Virus record (IMG/VR): IMGVR_UViG_3300036939_000049
Coordinates: 1 to 64,000 of that record
Strand: one strand, 5' to 3'
DNA from: a virus
DNA: 64,000 nucleotides
The notes beneath the pieces are model-generated. The model made no database searches. It saw only the letters and a list, made by a program, of their open reading frames with translations, and was not told the origin of the DNA. A program made the translations under genes and the position numbers. Every line of letters starts with the position of its first letter. Position 1 is the first letter of the stretch. Positions 50,014-58,136 of the stretch are shown in pieces.

Positions 50014-51297
50014 ATGCGAGTTTTCGTTCTAGATAAAAACCTAATTCCTCTTGACCCTTGCCATCCAGCACGGGCGAGAGAACTACTACAAAAGGGGAGG
50101 GCTAAAGTATTCAAGCGATATCCATTCACTATTGTTCTACAAGATAGAACTGCGGAGGATTCGGTTACACATCCACATCGAGTCAAAATTGACCCAGGTA
50201 GCAAAGTTACAGGGTTTGCGGTTGTTCAAGAAGAAACAGGGCGAGTAACAAATGCTTTAGAAGTTGCCCATCGGGGACAGCAAATCAAGGACTCCCTTGA
50301 GTCTCGACGCGCTTTAAGAAGAGGTCGGCGCAATCGAAAAACTCGATACCGCAAGCCTCGCTTCTTGAACAGAACTCGTAAAGCTGGATGGCTTCCACCT
50401 TCTCTTGAGAGTCGTATTACCAACATTGAGACTTGGGTAAAGAGACTCAGAAAACTTTGCCCAGTTACTGCAATTTCTCAGGAATTGGTAAGGTTTGATC
50501 TACAGAAAATAGAGAATCCAGAAATTAGTGGGGTTGAGTATCAAAGAGGCGAACTGTTTGGCTTCGAGGTTAAGGAATATTTATTAGCTAAATGGAACAG
50601 GAAATGCGCCTATTGTGGAGTTGAGAACGTTCCTTTCGAGATTGAACATATCCTTGCCAAAAGCAAAGGGGGTTCAAACCGAGTTAGTAACCTCTGCCTA
50701 AGCTGTCATTCCTGCAACCAATCCAAGGGTAACAAGCCTGTTGAGGAATTCCTCAAGAAAAAGCCTGAAGTTCTCAAGAGGGTATTAGCTCAAGCCAAAG
50801 CACCCCTTAAAGATGCTGCTGCGGTTAACGCAACTCGTTGGGAACTGTATAGCCGCCTTCAATCTACGGGTTTACCTGTAGAGGTTGGGTCAGGCGGTCG
50901 AACAAAGTTTAACCGTAAAACCAGGGGGATTGAGAAACATCACTGGACAGATGCCGCTTGTGTTGGAGCATCAACTCCAGAACAACTTCTGCTTAAGGGT
51001 GTCAAACCTCTGATTGTTAAAGCTAAAGGTCACGGAACTAGGCAACGCTGTCGCCCTGATAAGTTTGGTTTTCCAAAAGCGCATGCGCCCAGCGCTAAGT
51101 ATTTTCAGGGCTTCCAAACCGGAGACATCGTTAAAGCCAACATCCCGTCTGGAAAATTTGCAGGTAATTATGTTGGCAGAGTTGCTATTCGATTTAGACC
51201 AAGTTTCGTCTTGCAACTGCCTACTCAAAAATTTGATGTACACCCAAAATACTTGAAAACTATCCACAAAGCGGACGGCTATGAATATCAATTCTGA
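50014..51297 (+). CDS. iscB: IscB RNA-guided nuclease A
   Basis: Protein of 427 residues, complete. The N-terminal PLMP region (VFVLDKNLIPLDPCHPARA) is followed by RuvC-I with Asp60 in KIDPGSKVTGFAVV, the Arg-rich bridge helix (ALRRGRRNRKTRYRKPRF, 100-117), RuvC-II with Glu157 in AISQELVRF, the HNH domain with CAYCG, His212 in EIEHILAKSKGG and CHSCNQSKGN, and RuvC-III with HHWTDAACVG (Asp313). The C-terminus would contact the target-adjacent motif. IscB is the ancestor of Cas9 and cuts DNA matched by the omega-RNA guide. All catalytic residues are present. Confidence 0.92.
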   Translation: MRVFVLDKNLIPLDPCHPARARELLQKGRAKVFKRYPFTIVLQDRTAEDSVTHPHRVKIDPGSKVTGFAVVQEETGRVTNALEVAHRGQQIKDSLESRRALRRGRRNRKTRYRKPRFLNRTRKAGWLPPSLESRITNIETWVKRLRKLCPVTAISQELVRFDLQKIENPEISGVEYQRGELFGFEVKEYLLAKWNRKCAYCGVENVPFEIEHILAKSKGGSNRVSNLCLSCHSCNQSKGNKPVEEFLKKKPEVLKRVLAQAKAPLKDAAAVNATRWELYSRLQSTGLPVEVGSGGRTKFNRKTRGIEKHHWTDAACVGASTPEQLLLKGVKPLIVKAKGHGTRQRCRPDKFGFPKAHAPSAKYFQGFQTGDIVKANIPSGKFAGNYVGRVAIRFRPSFVLQLPTQKFDVHPKYLKTIHKADGYEYQF

Positions 51298-51326
51298 AAA
51301 GGATTCGCTTCGCTCAATTATTCTTG

Positions 51327-51381
51327 GCGGCAATTCCCCTCCCGCTAACCCTATCGGGTATAACGGGAGTCCCCTTGCCGC
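51327..51381. repeat. Right-end hairpin of IscB element A
   Basis: GCGGCAA pairs with TTGCCGC, with an inner inverted repeat (CCCGCTA...). Such right-end hairpins are typical of IS200/IS605-type elements. From 51394 to 51546 I see only a 7-bp hairpin (GAGCCAG 51486-51492 with CTGGCTC 51508-51514), no gene. Confidence 0.65.
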
Positions 51382-51546
51382 ATTTTAGATGGTATTTTGG
51401 GGAACTCTAAAAGGGACACGCGATCGCTAGTGGTCTAGCAGCACAAGTCAGCTGACTGGGTTCAATTCCTGACGATTGCAACTGAGAGCCAGCAGATTAC
51501 GAGGCTTCTGGCTCCCAGGTAAACCTTAGTTAGGTTCTACATTATC

Positions 51547-51666
51547 ATGCCACCAACCGACGACGAAATTCGACGGACTGAAGAAACTAAAAGAGTTTTA
51601 AAAGAGGCGGTCGATAAGCGGGAGGCTGAGCAAGCCGCTAAACAGCGGGGGGATAAGCCAAAGTGA
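51547..51666 (+). CDS. 39-residue charged peptide
   Basis: Starts MPPTDDEIRRTEETKRVLKE; highly charged and helical throughout. Its stop overlaps the GTG of the next small gene (GTGA), indicating coupled translation. Function unknown. Confidence 0.45.
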   Translation: MPPTDDEIRRTEETKRVLKEAVDKREAEQAAKQRGDKPK

Positions 51667-51782
51667 AATATCTAATGTTCGCGATCGCGCTGACCACCTT
51701 GCTCTGTTTCAAAGCTTGTCCTGAGTCCCCCGACCGAGGCGACTGCCGAGAAAACTGCCCGAAACCAACTCAACCCAAGTAG
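51663..51782 (+). CDS. 39-residue lipoprotein-like peptide
   Basis: GTG start, reading KYLMFAIALTTLLCFKACPE. A hydrophobic segment ends at LLCFKAC, which could be a lipobox, and a short Pro/Cys-rich tail follows (PESPDRGDCRENCPKP). The layout is that of a small Rz1-like lipoprotein, but this reading is tentative. Confidence 0.4.
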   Translation: MKYLMFAIALTTLLCFKACPESPDRGDCRENCPKPTQPK

Positions 51783-51841
51783 TTTCGCGCACCTGCTCAT
51801 TCCTTTTAAGGTTGAGCGGGATGGGCGAATCAATAAAGCCC

Positions 51842-51894
51842 CCTAGCGGTAGAGTTTCTATCATCTCGACCGGGTGAGCCGCTAGGTTTCTTCT
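51842..51894 (+). terminator. Terminator with long loop
   Basis: CCTAGCGG (51842-51849) pairs exactly with CCGCTAGG (51879-51886), followed by TTTCTTCTT. It closes the two small coupled genes. Confidence 0.6.
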
Positions 51895-51922
51895 TCCAAT
51901 TAATTAAATAAGGTTAACAGCC

Positions 51923-52135
51923 ATGCCAATGACTAAATTGCAACGTGAACAGCATCGGTTAGTTTTGCTACGTCGTTATCGCCAGCAATTGATTAACCAG
52001 GGTATATGCGAAGACTTGGCGAATGCCGCATTCCGCATCTGGAAGCGCGGTGTTCAACGTCAAAGAGATACACTAATTCTCGATCGCATCGAAGAACTTC
52101 TGGCTATGCCCGTATCCCGTCGTTTAGCGGCTTAG
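51923..52135 (+). CDS. Small basic helical protein
   Basis: Protein of 70 residues, rich in Arg and Gln (KLQREQHRLVLLRRYRQQL). It could bind nucleic acid. It begins the second run of small genes between the IscB elements. Not recognised. Confidence 0.5.
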   Translation: MPMTKLQREQHRLVLLRRYRQQLINQGICEDLANAAFRIWKRGVQRQRDTLILDRIEELLAMPVSRRLAA

Positions 52136-52140
52136 GTAAA

Positions 52141-52368
52141 ATGCAACAAAACTGGAAAATAGGCGATCACGTCCGCTCCCAAACTAAACTACATCGGGTA
52201 ACCGGTACAAAACCCAATGGTGTTGAGTTGACCTCAGAGGACGGATGTGTCAAAACTCATTCACAAGAGGTGTTTGAAAGCAATGGCTTCCACAAAGAAG
52301 AGATTAACTTTTGTCGAAGTTCGCAAACTAGCGAATCAGAAAGGGTTGTCGATGGACAGACATCATAA
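52141..52368 (+). CDS. Small KOW/SH3-like protein
   Basis: Protein of 75 residues from ATG 52141. WKIGDHVRSQTKLHRVTGTK followed by GVELTSEDG resembles a small beta-barrel like a KOW domain. The tail is polar. It overlaps the next gene in another frame. Confidence 0.5.
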   Translation: MQQNWKIGDHVRSQTKLHRVTGTKPNGVELTSEDGCVKTHSQEVFESNGFHKEEINFCRSSQTSESERVVDGQTS

Positions 52369-52492
52369 GCAAGGTTTCCGCATATGGGACAACACTTTCC
52401 ATGCAGAGAAATACAACAGCAAAAATCTCTACCCAAATTTGCATGCTGCAAAAGAGTTCATCGAAAGTTACGAACCCAGTACATCTAGCTGA
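52283..52492 (+). CDS. Hypothetical small protein
   Basis: Protein of 69 residues from ATG 52283. Basic N-terminus (STKKRLTFVEVRKLANQKGL) with a helical look, aromatic centre. It overlaps both neighbours in alternate frames. Function unknown. Confidence 0.4.
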   Translation: MASTKKRLTFVEVRKLANQKGLSMDRHHKQGFRIWDNTFHAEKYNSKNLYPNLHAAKEFIESYEPSTSS

Positions 52493-52781
52493 ACCTGCTG
52501 AGTACGTTTATTTGAGGCACTGGCAAAGCGGGGTCATTATTCGGTGTCGGTTAACACGCGATCGCGCAGACTTCCAAATCGAAAATTTCTTAGGTTCTCA
52601 AGTTCTCGACTACATCAACAGCTTTTGGGAACCAATATCGAGTAGTGCTGTTTTGTATGTAGGTAACCCACCAAATCTAAAGCTGCGTCATCAGCAGCGT
52701 GCATACTATCTCCAAAACTACCTCAATCGTCTACAGTTCCAAAGGATTGAGGAGTTACTAAAAGCATTAACAGTGAGGTAA
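52443..52781 (+). CDS. Hypothetical protein
   Basis: Protein of 112 residues from ATG 52443; ATG 52401 would add 14. It has a beta-rich centre (EYVYLRHWQSGVIIRCRLTR) and a basic helical end (YYLQNYLNRLQFQRIEELLK). Not recognised. Confidence 0.45.
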   Translation: MLQKSSSKVTNPVHLAEPAEYVYLRHWQSGVIIRCRLTRDRADFQIENFLGSQVLDYINSFWEPISSSAVLYVGNPPNLKLRHQQRAYYLQNYLNRLQFQRIEELLKALTVR

Positions 52782-52784
52782 ATC

Positions 52785-52961
52785 ATGCAGAGAATTGTTA
52801 CGGTTGCCAAGTATCAGAAAGCTGCTGACAGCGATGTTAAACATCTCTTGATAGCAGCCAACAAAGATTGGATTGAATGCGACAAGCTTACTCATTCGCT
52901 GGCTTGGAAAACCATCACATCTGGAGGTGTATTTTTTTCAAGTGAGCGCATTTCAAAGTAA
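52785..52961 (+). CDS. 58-residue protein ending at IscB element B
   Basis: Reads MQRIVTVAKYQKAADSDVKH onward. It ends nine bases before the start of omega-RNA B, and the probable guide of B (52954-52969) overlaps its last codons. It may be the intact or truncated remains of a gene hit by the element. Confidence 0.45.
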   Translation: MQRIVTVAKYQKAADSDVKHLLIAANKDWIECDKLTHSLAWKTITSGGVFFSSERISK

Positions 52962-52969
52962 GGCGGAGT

Positions 52970-53210
52970 GTCAACGACCCGCCGCTAACCGCTTAGGCGG
53001 TATAGCGGGGGCTTGAAAGAGTCCTACGTTGACCAGCTCACTTGGTAACAAGTAAACGTTAATTTGGTCATCTCACCTTGGGGTACGTGCCAGCTCCAAG
53101 CTCTGAGGTTCAACATTAAACAGCAAGGACGGGAAAACCAAGCAGTGTGTTGAACGTAAAAAGCCAAGTTAACTGAGCGAGGCAAACTTAACCAGTAATG
53201 AGAGGCAGCA
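52970..53210 (+). ncRNA. Omega-RNA B (HEARO-type guide RNA)
   Basis: Stems: GTCAACG (52970-52976) with CGTTGAC (53027-53033); CCGCTA (52982-52987) with TAGCGG (53003-53008); CCC with GGG; small hairpin CCGC-TTAG-GCGG (52989-53000), which is GTTC-TAAC-GAAC in copy A; and GGGCTT with GAGTCC. The base pairs change together between copies, which supports the structure. Conserved end at 53179-53204. Probable guide at 52954-52969. Confidence 0.78.
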
Positions 53211-53213
53211 GTA

Positions 53214-54497
53214 ATGCGCGTTTTCGTTCTAGACAAAAACTTAAAGCCTCTTGACCCTTGCCATCCTGCACGGGCAAGAGAACTACTACAAAAAAGGAGG
53301 GCGAAAGTATTCAAGCGCTATCCATTCACCATTGTTTTGCAAGATAGAACCGTTGAGGATTCGGTTACACATCCTCACCGAATCAAAATTGACCCCGGTA
53401 GCAAAATCACGGGCTTTGCTGTTGTTCAAGAGAAGACAGGTCGCGTCACAAGCGCCATTGAAGTCTCGCACCGAGGGCTGCAAATCAAGGATGCTCTTGA
53501 GTCACGCAGGGCATTACGAAGGGGTCGGCGTAACCGTAAAACCCGTTACCGTAAACCTCGTTTCTTGAACAGAACTCGTAAACAGGGATGGCTTCCACCT
53601 TCTTTTGAAAGTCGAATAGCCAATATTGAGACTTGGGTGCGGAGGATCAGAAAACTCTGTCCAATTTCAGACATCTCTCAAGAACTGGTAAGGTTTGACC
53701 TTCAACAGATGGAAAATCCTGAAATATCAGGAGTTGAGTATCAAAGAGGGGAGTTATTCGGATTTGAAGTTAAGGAGTACTTACTTCAAAAATGGGGTAG
53801 AAAATGTGCCTACTGCGGCATTGAAAACGTTCCGTTCGAGATTGAACATATCCTCGCCAAAAGCAAAGGTGGCTCTAATAGAGTTAGCAATCTCTGTCTG
53901 AGTTGTCATTCATGCAACCAAGCCAAAGGCAACAAGCCTGTTGAGGAATTCCTCAAGAAAAAACCTGAAGTTCTCAAACAGATTTTAGCTCAAGCCAAAG
54001 CACCTCTCAAAGATGCTGCGGCTGTCAATGCGACCCGATGGGAACTGTACAGACGACTGCAATCAACTGGGTTGCCTGTAGAAGTCGGGTCTGGCGGTCG
54101 GACAAAGTTCAATCGTAAAACCAGAGGGATTGAAAAAGCTCACTGGACTGATGCAGCTTGTGTAGGTGCGTCTACTCCAGGGCGATTACTTCTTAATGGG
54201 GTAAAACCACTGAATGTCAAAGCCAAAGGGCATGGAAGAAGGCAGCGTTGCGGTACAGACAAATTTGGATTCCCAGTCCGTCATGCTCCAAGTCAGAAAC
54301 TTTTCATGGGATTCCAGACAGGTGACTTGGTTAAAGCTGATGTTCTGGCTGGAAAGTATGCAGGGAGCTATACGGGTCGAATTGCAATCCGATTCAAACC
54401 AAGTTTCAAGTTAACAACTGGAGGAAAGAGTTTTGACGTGCATCCGAAATATTTGAAGACCATCCATAAGGCTGATGGCTACGAATATGCATCCTAA
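53214..54497 (+). CDS. iscB: IscB RNA-guided nuclease B
   Basis: Protein of 427 residues, complete and closely related to IscB A. RuvC-I IDPGSKITGFAVVQ, bridge helix, RuvC-II DISQELVRFD, HNH (CAYCGIENVPFEIEHILAKS) and RuvC-III AHWTDAACVG are intact. It differs from A mainly in the bridge-to-RuvC-II part and the C-terminus (RPGRLLLNGVKPLNVKAKG region), which may alter target-adjacent motif choice. The Asp, Glu and His catalytic residues are kept. Confidence 0.92.
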   Translation: MRVFVLDKNLKPLDPCHPARARELLQKRRAKVFKRYPFTIVLQDRTVEDSVTHPHRIKIDPGSKITGFAVVQEKTGRVTSAIEVSHRGLQIKDALESRRALRRGRRNRKTRYRKPRFLNRTRKQGWLPPSFESRIANIETWVRRIRKLCPISDISQELVRFDLQQMENPEISGVEYQRGELFGFEVKEYLLQKWGRKCAYCGIENVPFEIEHILAKSKGGSNRVSNLCLSCHSCNQAKGNKPVEEFLKKKPEVLKQILAQAKAPLKDAAAVNATRWELYRRLQSTGLPVEVGSGGRTKFNRKTRGIEKAHWTDAACVGASTPGRLLLNGVKPLNVKAKGHGRRQRCGTDKFGFPVRHAPSQKLFMGFQTGDLVKADVLAGKYAGSYTGRIAIRFKPSFKLTTGGKSFDVHPKYLKTIHKADGYEYAS

Positions 54498-54532
54498 GAA
54501 CAAGGATTCGCTATCGCTCAATTTATTTACTG

Positions 54533-54622
54533 GCGGCAATTCCCCAGACGCTAAGTTGTCGGCGGTACTCGCCTTACGGCTCGATATATCCGCCTCAACT
54601 ATAGCATCCGCCCCCTTGCCGC
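54533..54622. repeat. Right-end hairpin of IscB element B
   Basis: GCGGCAA pairs with TTGCCGC over a longer loop than in element A. The conserved ATTxTAGxTGGT follows in both copies. No gene lies in 54498-54655. Confidence 0.6.
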
Positions 54623-54655
54623 ATTCTAGGTGGTGTGTTTAGTTCAGATTAAAAA

Positions 54656-55759
54656 ATGGTAAAAAGAGGACCAAAGATAAACCTCCGCGAAGCTTGGGAG
54701 GATGACGAAGAAGAGGTTCTTCCTGAACCTGAACTGGAGCTTGATGAGGTCGAATCAGCTCCAGATATTGAAGAAGTCCAGCAAGTTGAAGAAGAGGAAA
54801 TTGTAGATGAGCGCGATCGCGCCAACCCAGAACCGGACGAACCTCAACAAGAGCCTGAGCAACCAAAGGCTGAGGAAGTCAAAAAAAAAGATGAGCTGCT
54901 TGTCCGTCACATAATCCCAATCGACCCGGAACTGGCGGAGCGAATGTGGGGGCGACCGTTAACCCCAGAGCAGCGTCAGCAACTTGAAGAAGACTGGGCG
55001 TTAGGCTTCCGACAATTAACGGATGAAGAGAGACGCTTCTGCGGTATCTCAAACAACCCGGAAACTTATTCTCGGATGGAGGCTCTTTCAAAGAATTACT
55101 TGAAGGTATCTTTCCAGCAAGGTAAAGACGACTTAATTGTCTTAGAGTTAGCCAGCAAACAATACGGCTGGCCGGAGGGCTACCTCCGTGATGAGAACGG
55201 ACGATTTACCGATCGCTGTGTTTTTGAACTCATGCAGCTTCGGCGTCGCGTTCGAGAATGGATACTTCCTGAAGAACCTGATGGGAGCATAGCTCTCGAA
55301 AAATATAAGCGAGGAGACTTAGCCGCCAAGCGCGGGATTCGGATAAAAAACCCACGTTACAGCCAACGGTTTGATTATCTAGATGCCCTGTTTGAACGGG
55401 CTAAACGCTGGAGGGCATGGAAAGAGGAACGCGATCGCGCAGTCCCTGTTGTTGTTGATGTTGGCGAAGCCGTGTTTGGGGAATTAGTTCTAACTCCTCA
55501 GACTAGAAGTCAACACGAAGCTCAACGCAGTGTCGCCCTTCAAAAGCTGGAAGAAGCAGAGCACTTACTGTGTTCTGTCCCGGAGCAGTTGAAAGACTCC
55601 ATCTGGGAAACAGTCCGCCCATTATGGGCAAACGTTGGACTTGAATTGCGAGCCAACGGTATCGCATATGCGACTCAAATAATGCAAACAGGAGAAATCA
55701 ATGAAAGCACTGAATCCGATCAGCCAAATGAACAACACCCAGACAGAGAATCCTATTGA
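54656..55759 (+). CDS. Hypothetical protein upstream of actin-like gene
   Basis: Protein of 367 residues. Residues 10-75 are very acidic and Pro-rich (EPELELDEVESAP); a basic helical region follows (about 80-270) with KRGDLAAKRGIRIKNPR. It overlaps the start of the actin-like gene by 59 bases. In plasmid partition systems the actin usually works with a DNA-binding adaptor, so it could be that partner, but it carries no ParR signature. Confidence 0.5.
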   Translation: MVKRGPKINLREAWEDDEEEVLPEPELELDEVESAPDIEEVQQVEEEEIVDERDRANPEPDEPQQEPEQPKAEEVKKKDELLVRHIIPIDPELAERMWGRPLTPEQRQQLEEDWALGFRQLTDEERRFCGISNNPETYSRMEALSKNYLKVSFQQGKDDLIVLELASKQYGWPEGYLRDENGRFTDRCVFELMQLRRRVREWILPEEPDGSIALEKYKRGDLAAKRGIRIKNPRYSQRFDYLDALFERAKRWRAWKEERDRAVPVVVDVGEAVFGELVLTPQTRSQHEAQRSVALQKLEEAEHLLCSVPEQLKDSIWETVRPLWANVGLELRANGIAYATQIMQTGEINESTESDQPNEQHPDRESY

Positions 55760-56903
55760 GATACTGGGGCGTCCAAACGACCAGACTTGGATTTTCCCAG
55801 AGCCTATTAATTTGCCAGAAATCCCTGTTTTGATGTTGGATACAGGAAAATCTCCTGACAACGGCAACAAAATTGCAATGTTTCGTGATTCACGAACGCT
55901 TAATATCAAAAAGGTTCCTTGCAACCTAAACAAGAAACCAGGGCATATTGTTCAGTCAGACCCCTCCGATTTCTTTGCAGAACAATACAGCGATCCGGAT
56001 GCATCCTTCTTGGAATTTGAGATGGATGGAGTTGTTTACACAGCTGGTAACCTTGCCGCTGACGAAAATGCTGGTGTAGGACTAGGTTTGGATAAGTTCG
56101 TTGACATAAAACCGCGTGTCACCTCGGCATTGGCTTTGTTTGGCATCACTGGACCATTCGCGTTGTGTTTGACAGCAACCTACGAAAATCTGGAGCACTT
56201 TCAATATCAGTCTCGCCAGATGGAGAACGCCCTGTTGGGTGGGTTTAATTGGACGACAATTTCTGGTTCTTTTTCTGCTCAAATCTTCAAGCAAGATACT
56301 GGGGATGACAATCCCGCAAAGAAAGGGTTGTTTACTATTCCTGAAAGTTCTGAATCCTGGCAGTTCCCTAAGCTTTTTGCTCAGGACAAAAAGCTTTCAC
56401 TAGAAGGTAAACCTAACGTAACGGTTGAGCTTGGTTTTCAGACAACGAACTATATGTTTCGTAAAGCAGGCGCGACGGCACCAGCGCCTGCTTTGTCTGG
56501 AGCCGATAAAGAACTGGGCGGAAATCTTTTTTACGCTGATATTGCTCAGCGAATTGGTGCTAATAACCCCCAATCTCCGGAATTAATTAACGCTATTAAT
56601 CGAGGTGACGCTAGTATTTACTTGCCAGAGCTGGGACAAAAGATAGCATTGCTCTCTGTAGTTAATGCGGCAAAGCCTAGCTTTGAAACTCGCTACATTG
56701 ATAGCATTCTCAAAAATATGAGGAGCGAGTACAGAATCGTAACGCTATCTGGTGGAATGGTTTACTTGTTCGGACCCGCAATCAAGCAAGCTTTAGAGCA
56801 AAAAGGGTTTGAGGTGCGATTAATTCCGCAGTTTCCTGAATTAGCTCAAATCGTGTCCATGAGCGTCATGGCTGTTAATCGCTTCTATCGGATGTTTAAC
56901 TAG
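55701..56903 (+). CDS. ParM/Alp-type actin-like partition protein
   Basis: Protein of 400 residues with GGAGAA before its ATG. Actin-fold nucleotide motifs appear in order: VLMLDTGKSPDNGNK (phosphate 1), VTVELGFQTTN (phosphate 2) and IVTLSGGMVYLFGPAIKQAL (adenosine motif, near 340-360). The rest fits actin length. It would form filaments that move plasmid DNA copies apart, or build a phage structure. The presence of such a gene next to tail genes supports a phage-plasmid. No ParR or centromere is identified. Confidence 0.7.
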   Translation: MKALNPISQMNNTQTENPIEILGRPNDQTWIFPEPINLPEIPVLMLDTGKSPDNGNKIAMFRDSRTLNIKKVPCNLNKKPGHIVQSDPSDFFAEQYSDPDASFLEFEMDGVVYTAGNLAADENAGVGLGLDKFVDIKPRVTSALALFGITGPFALCLTATYENLEHFQYQSRQMENALLGGFNWTTISGSFSAQIFKQDTGDDNPAKKGLFTIPESSESWQFPKLFAQDKKLSLEGKPNVTVELGFQTTNYMFRKAGATAPAPALSGADKELGGNLFYADIAQRIGANNPQSPELINAINRGDASIYLPELGQKIALLSVVNAAKPSFETRYIDSILKNMRSEYRIVTLSGGMVYLFGPAIKQALEQKGFEVRLIPQFPELAQIVSMSVMAVNRFYRMFN

Positions 56904-56918
56904 TAGGCTTTGCGCTTC

Positions 56919-56942
56919 CCGCCCTCTGCAAAGTAGGCGGGA
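56919..56942 (+). terminator. Hairpin after actin-like gene
   Basis: CCCGCC and GGCGGG arms with a 12-base loop lie 16 bases after the actin-like stop. No T-run follows, so termination is uncertain; it could also stabilise the mRNA 3' end. Confidence 0.4.
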
Positions 56943-56966
56943 CGAGCCAAGCTCAAGCATAAATCA

Positions 56967-57581
56967 ATGATTAAACACCTTCTATCGTTTTTCAGGAGGC
57001 TATTTCTTATGCCACGCAAACCTGCTTCTGGGGGTTCACCCAGGAATAGAAAAAAATCAACTCCATCACCAGAGATATCGACAGAGTATCAATTCGATAC
57101 GCTAACAGAAAGTGAAAAAGCTTTGCAACGTGCGGGTTGGAAACCAACCTTGCTTGATGATTTTGCCGAATTTCGCCGCATCCATAACATTACACCAGAG
57201 ATTATTGCTCAAAAACGCGCTGAGGGTTTCGAGATTGCCGATATTGTTAGCTTAGAAGCGACCTCAATTCATGGCGATGTTTTAGAGACAAGTCGTTTAC
57301 GAGGTAGCTTTCATTCTTTGGCGGTGTCAGAAGACCAACTGGGCTTGGTTAAAGAGTTGGAAGCCGCACGTCGCGAGAATGCCCGATTGAAAGGTGATGC
57401 AATTGTGTTGCCTGTCTCCAAAAGCCAAATTGTTGATTTGTTTTGCTGGTGTAAAGACAACATGGCATGGCTCATTGTTGGAATGTTAGGTGTTTCCCTG
57501 ATTTGGGTAGTATTCTTCAAGTCTGCACCTACCCCACATCAAGCGCCTACGCCAACGGTAACTCAAAAAACGCAACGCTAA
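56967..57581 (+). CDS. Hypothetical protein with C-terminal membrane segment
   Basis: Protein of 204 residues. The N-terminus is basic (RRLFLMPRKPAS), a polar linker follows, residues 45-140 are helical and charged, and a single membrane segment lies at about 165-183 (NMAWLIVGMLGVSLIWVVFF) followed by a short Thr/Pro tail. Ahead of the pentapeptide and wall genes it may be a membrane-bound accessory. Confidence 0.5.
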   Translation: MIKHLLSFFRRLFLMPRKPASGGSPRNRKKSTPSPEISTEYQFDTLTESEKALQRAGWKPTLLDDFAEFRRIHNITPEIIAQKRAEGFEIADIVSLEATSIHGDVLETSRLRGSFHSLAVSEDQLGLVKELEAARRENARLKGDAIVLPVSKSQIVDLFCWCKDNMAWLIVGMLGVSLIWVVFFKSAPTPHQAPTPTVTQKTQR

Positions 57582-57589
57582 ACATCAGG

Positions 57590-57629
57590 GTGCGTCCGCT
57601 AGAACTCATCTACCAATCTAAGGACGCAC
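57590..57629 (+). promoter_or_regulatory. Hairpin that covers a ribosome-binding site
   Basis: GTGCGTCC (57590-57597) pairs exactly with GGACGCAC (57622-57629). The right arm contains the AAGGA site of the GTG start at 57634, so the hairpin would hide it and could lower translation of the pentapeptide protein. Confidence 0.5.
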
Positions 57630-57633
57630 TATC

Positions 57634-58131
57634 GTGTCTAATTTTTTTGCTTCATTTTTCAAATCATCCAGCAAAGATTCAACGCCACAAACACCAAATG
57701 CTGAAATAGAATTTCTAAATTTTGCAGGTCGTAACCTCGCAGGCTATAACTTTTCGGCAGCTGGATTAAAAGACGCTAACTTTTCAGATGCGGATTTAAC
57801 AGAAGCTGACTTAAGTTTAGCGATTCTTGCTTGGGGTAACTTTACGCGATCACGCATGACCCACACAAACTTAAGAGGTGCCAATTTAATTGGTGCAAAG
57901 CTGATTAGTTCTGATTTAACCAAAGCTAATTTAGTTGGGACAAACTTGATTGGTGCAGACTTAACCGGAGCTAATCTTGTTGGCGCAAATCTTTCAGGAG
58001 CCACGCTTCAAGCTGCTGACCTTACAGGCGCGAATCTAACAGGTGCAAATTTAAGTGGCGCTAATTTGCTAGATGCCATTATTACAGGGACTAATTTCCA
58101 CGGAGCAATTTTAACGAACGCTAATTACTGA
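57634..58131 (+). CDS. Pentapeptide-repeat protein
   Basis: Protein of 165 residues with a GTG start. Most of residues 30-160 are A(D/N)LxxA repeats (SDADLTEADLSLA, GADLTGANLVGANL and so on), which fold into a right-handed beta-helix. The first 25 residues are Phe-rich and could anchor it. Pentapeptide proteins often imitate DNA or bind enzymes; a specific target cannot be told. Confidence 0.85.
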   Translation: MSNFFASFFKSSSKDSTPQTPNAEIEFLNFAGRNLAGYNFSAAGLKDANFSDADLTEADLSLAILAWGNFTRSRMTHTNLRGANLIGAKLISSDLTKANLVGTNLIGADLTGANLVGANLSGATLQAADLTGANLTGANLSGANLLDAIITGTNFHGAILTNANY

Positions 58132-58136
58132 GAAAA

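Larger units (their letters stand above)
49769..51393 (+). mobile_element. IscB element A (IS200/IS605-like, no TnpA)
   Basis: Boundaries were set by comparison with element B. The left end is the start of the omega-RNA scaffold. The right end is a hairpin (GCGGCAA 51327-51333 with TTGCCGC 51375-51381) plus ATTTTAGATGGT. No TnpA transposase is present, so movement would need a helper. Length about 1.6 kb. Confidence 0.7.
52970..54634 (+). mobile_element. IscB element B (IS200/IS605-like, no TnpA)
   Basis: Same layout as element A: omega-RNA scaffold at the left, IscB, and a right-end hairpin (GCGGCAA 54533-54539 with TTGCCGC 54616-54622) plus ATTCTAGGTGGT. Both IscB genes are 1284 bp and start exactly 3200 bp apart. 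No TnpA is present. Confidence 0.7.

Noticed and set aside
51421-51485. tRNA-like stretch with GGGTTCAATTCC and a possible 7-bp acceptor pairing
   Set aside because: The pairing partner is a HIP1 site and common here; no proper D-arm or anticodon stem can be drawn and the length is too short.
49769-54634. TnpA transposase linked to the IscB elements
   Set aside because: No HUH or other transposase frame is present in or between the elements.
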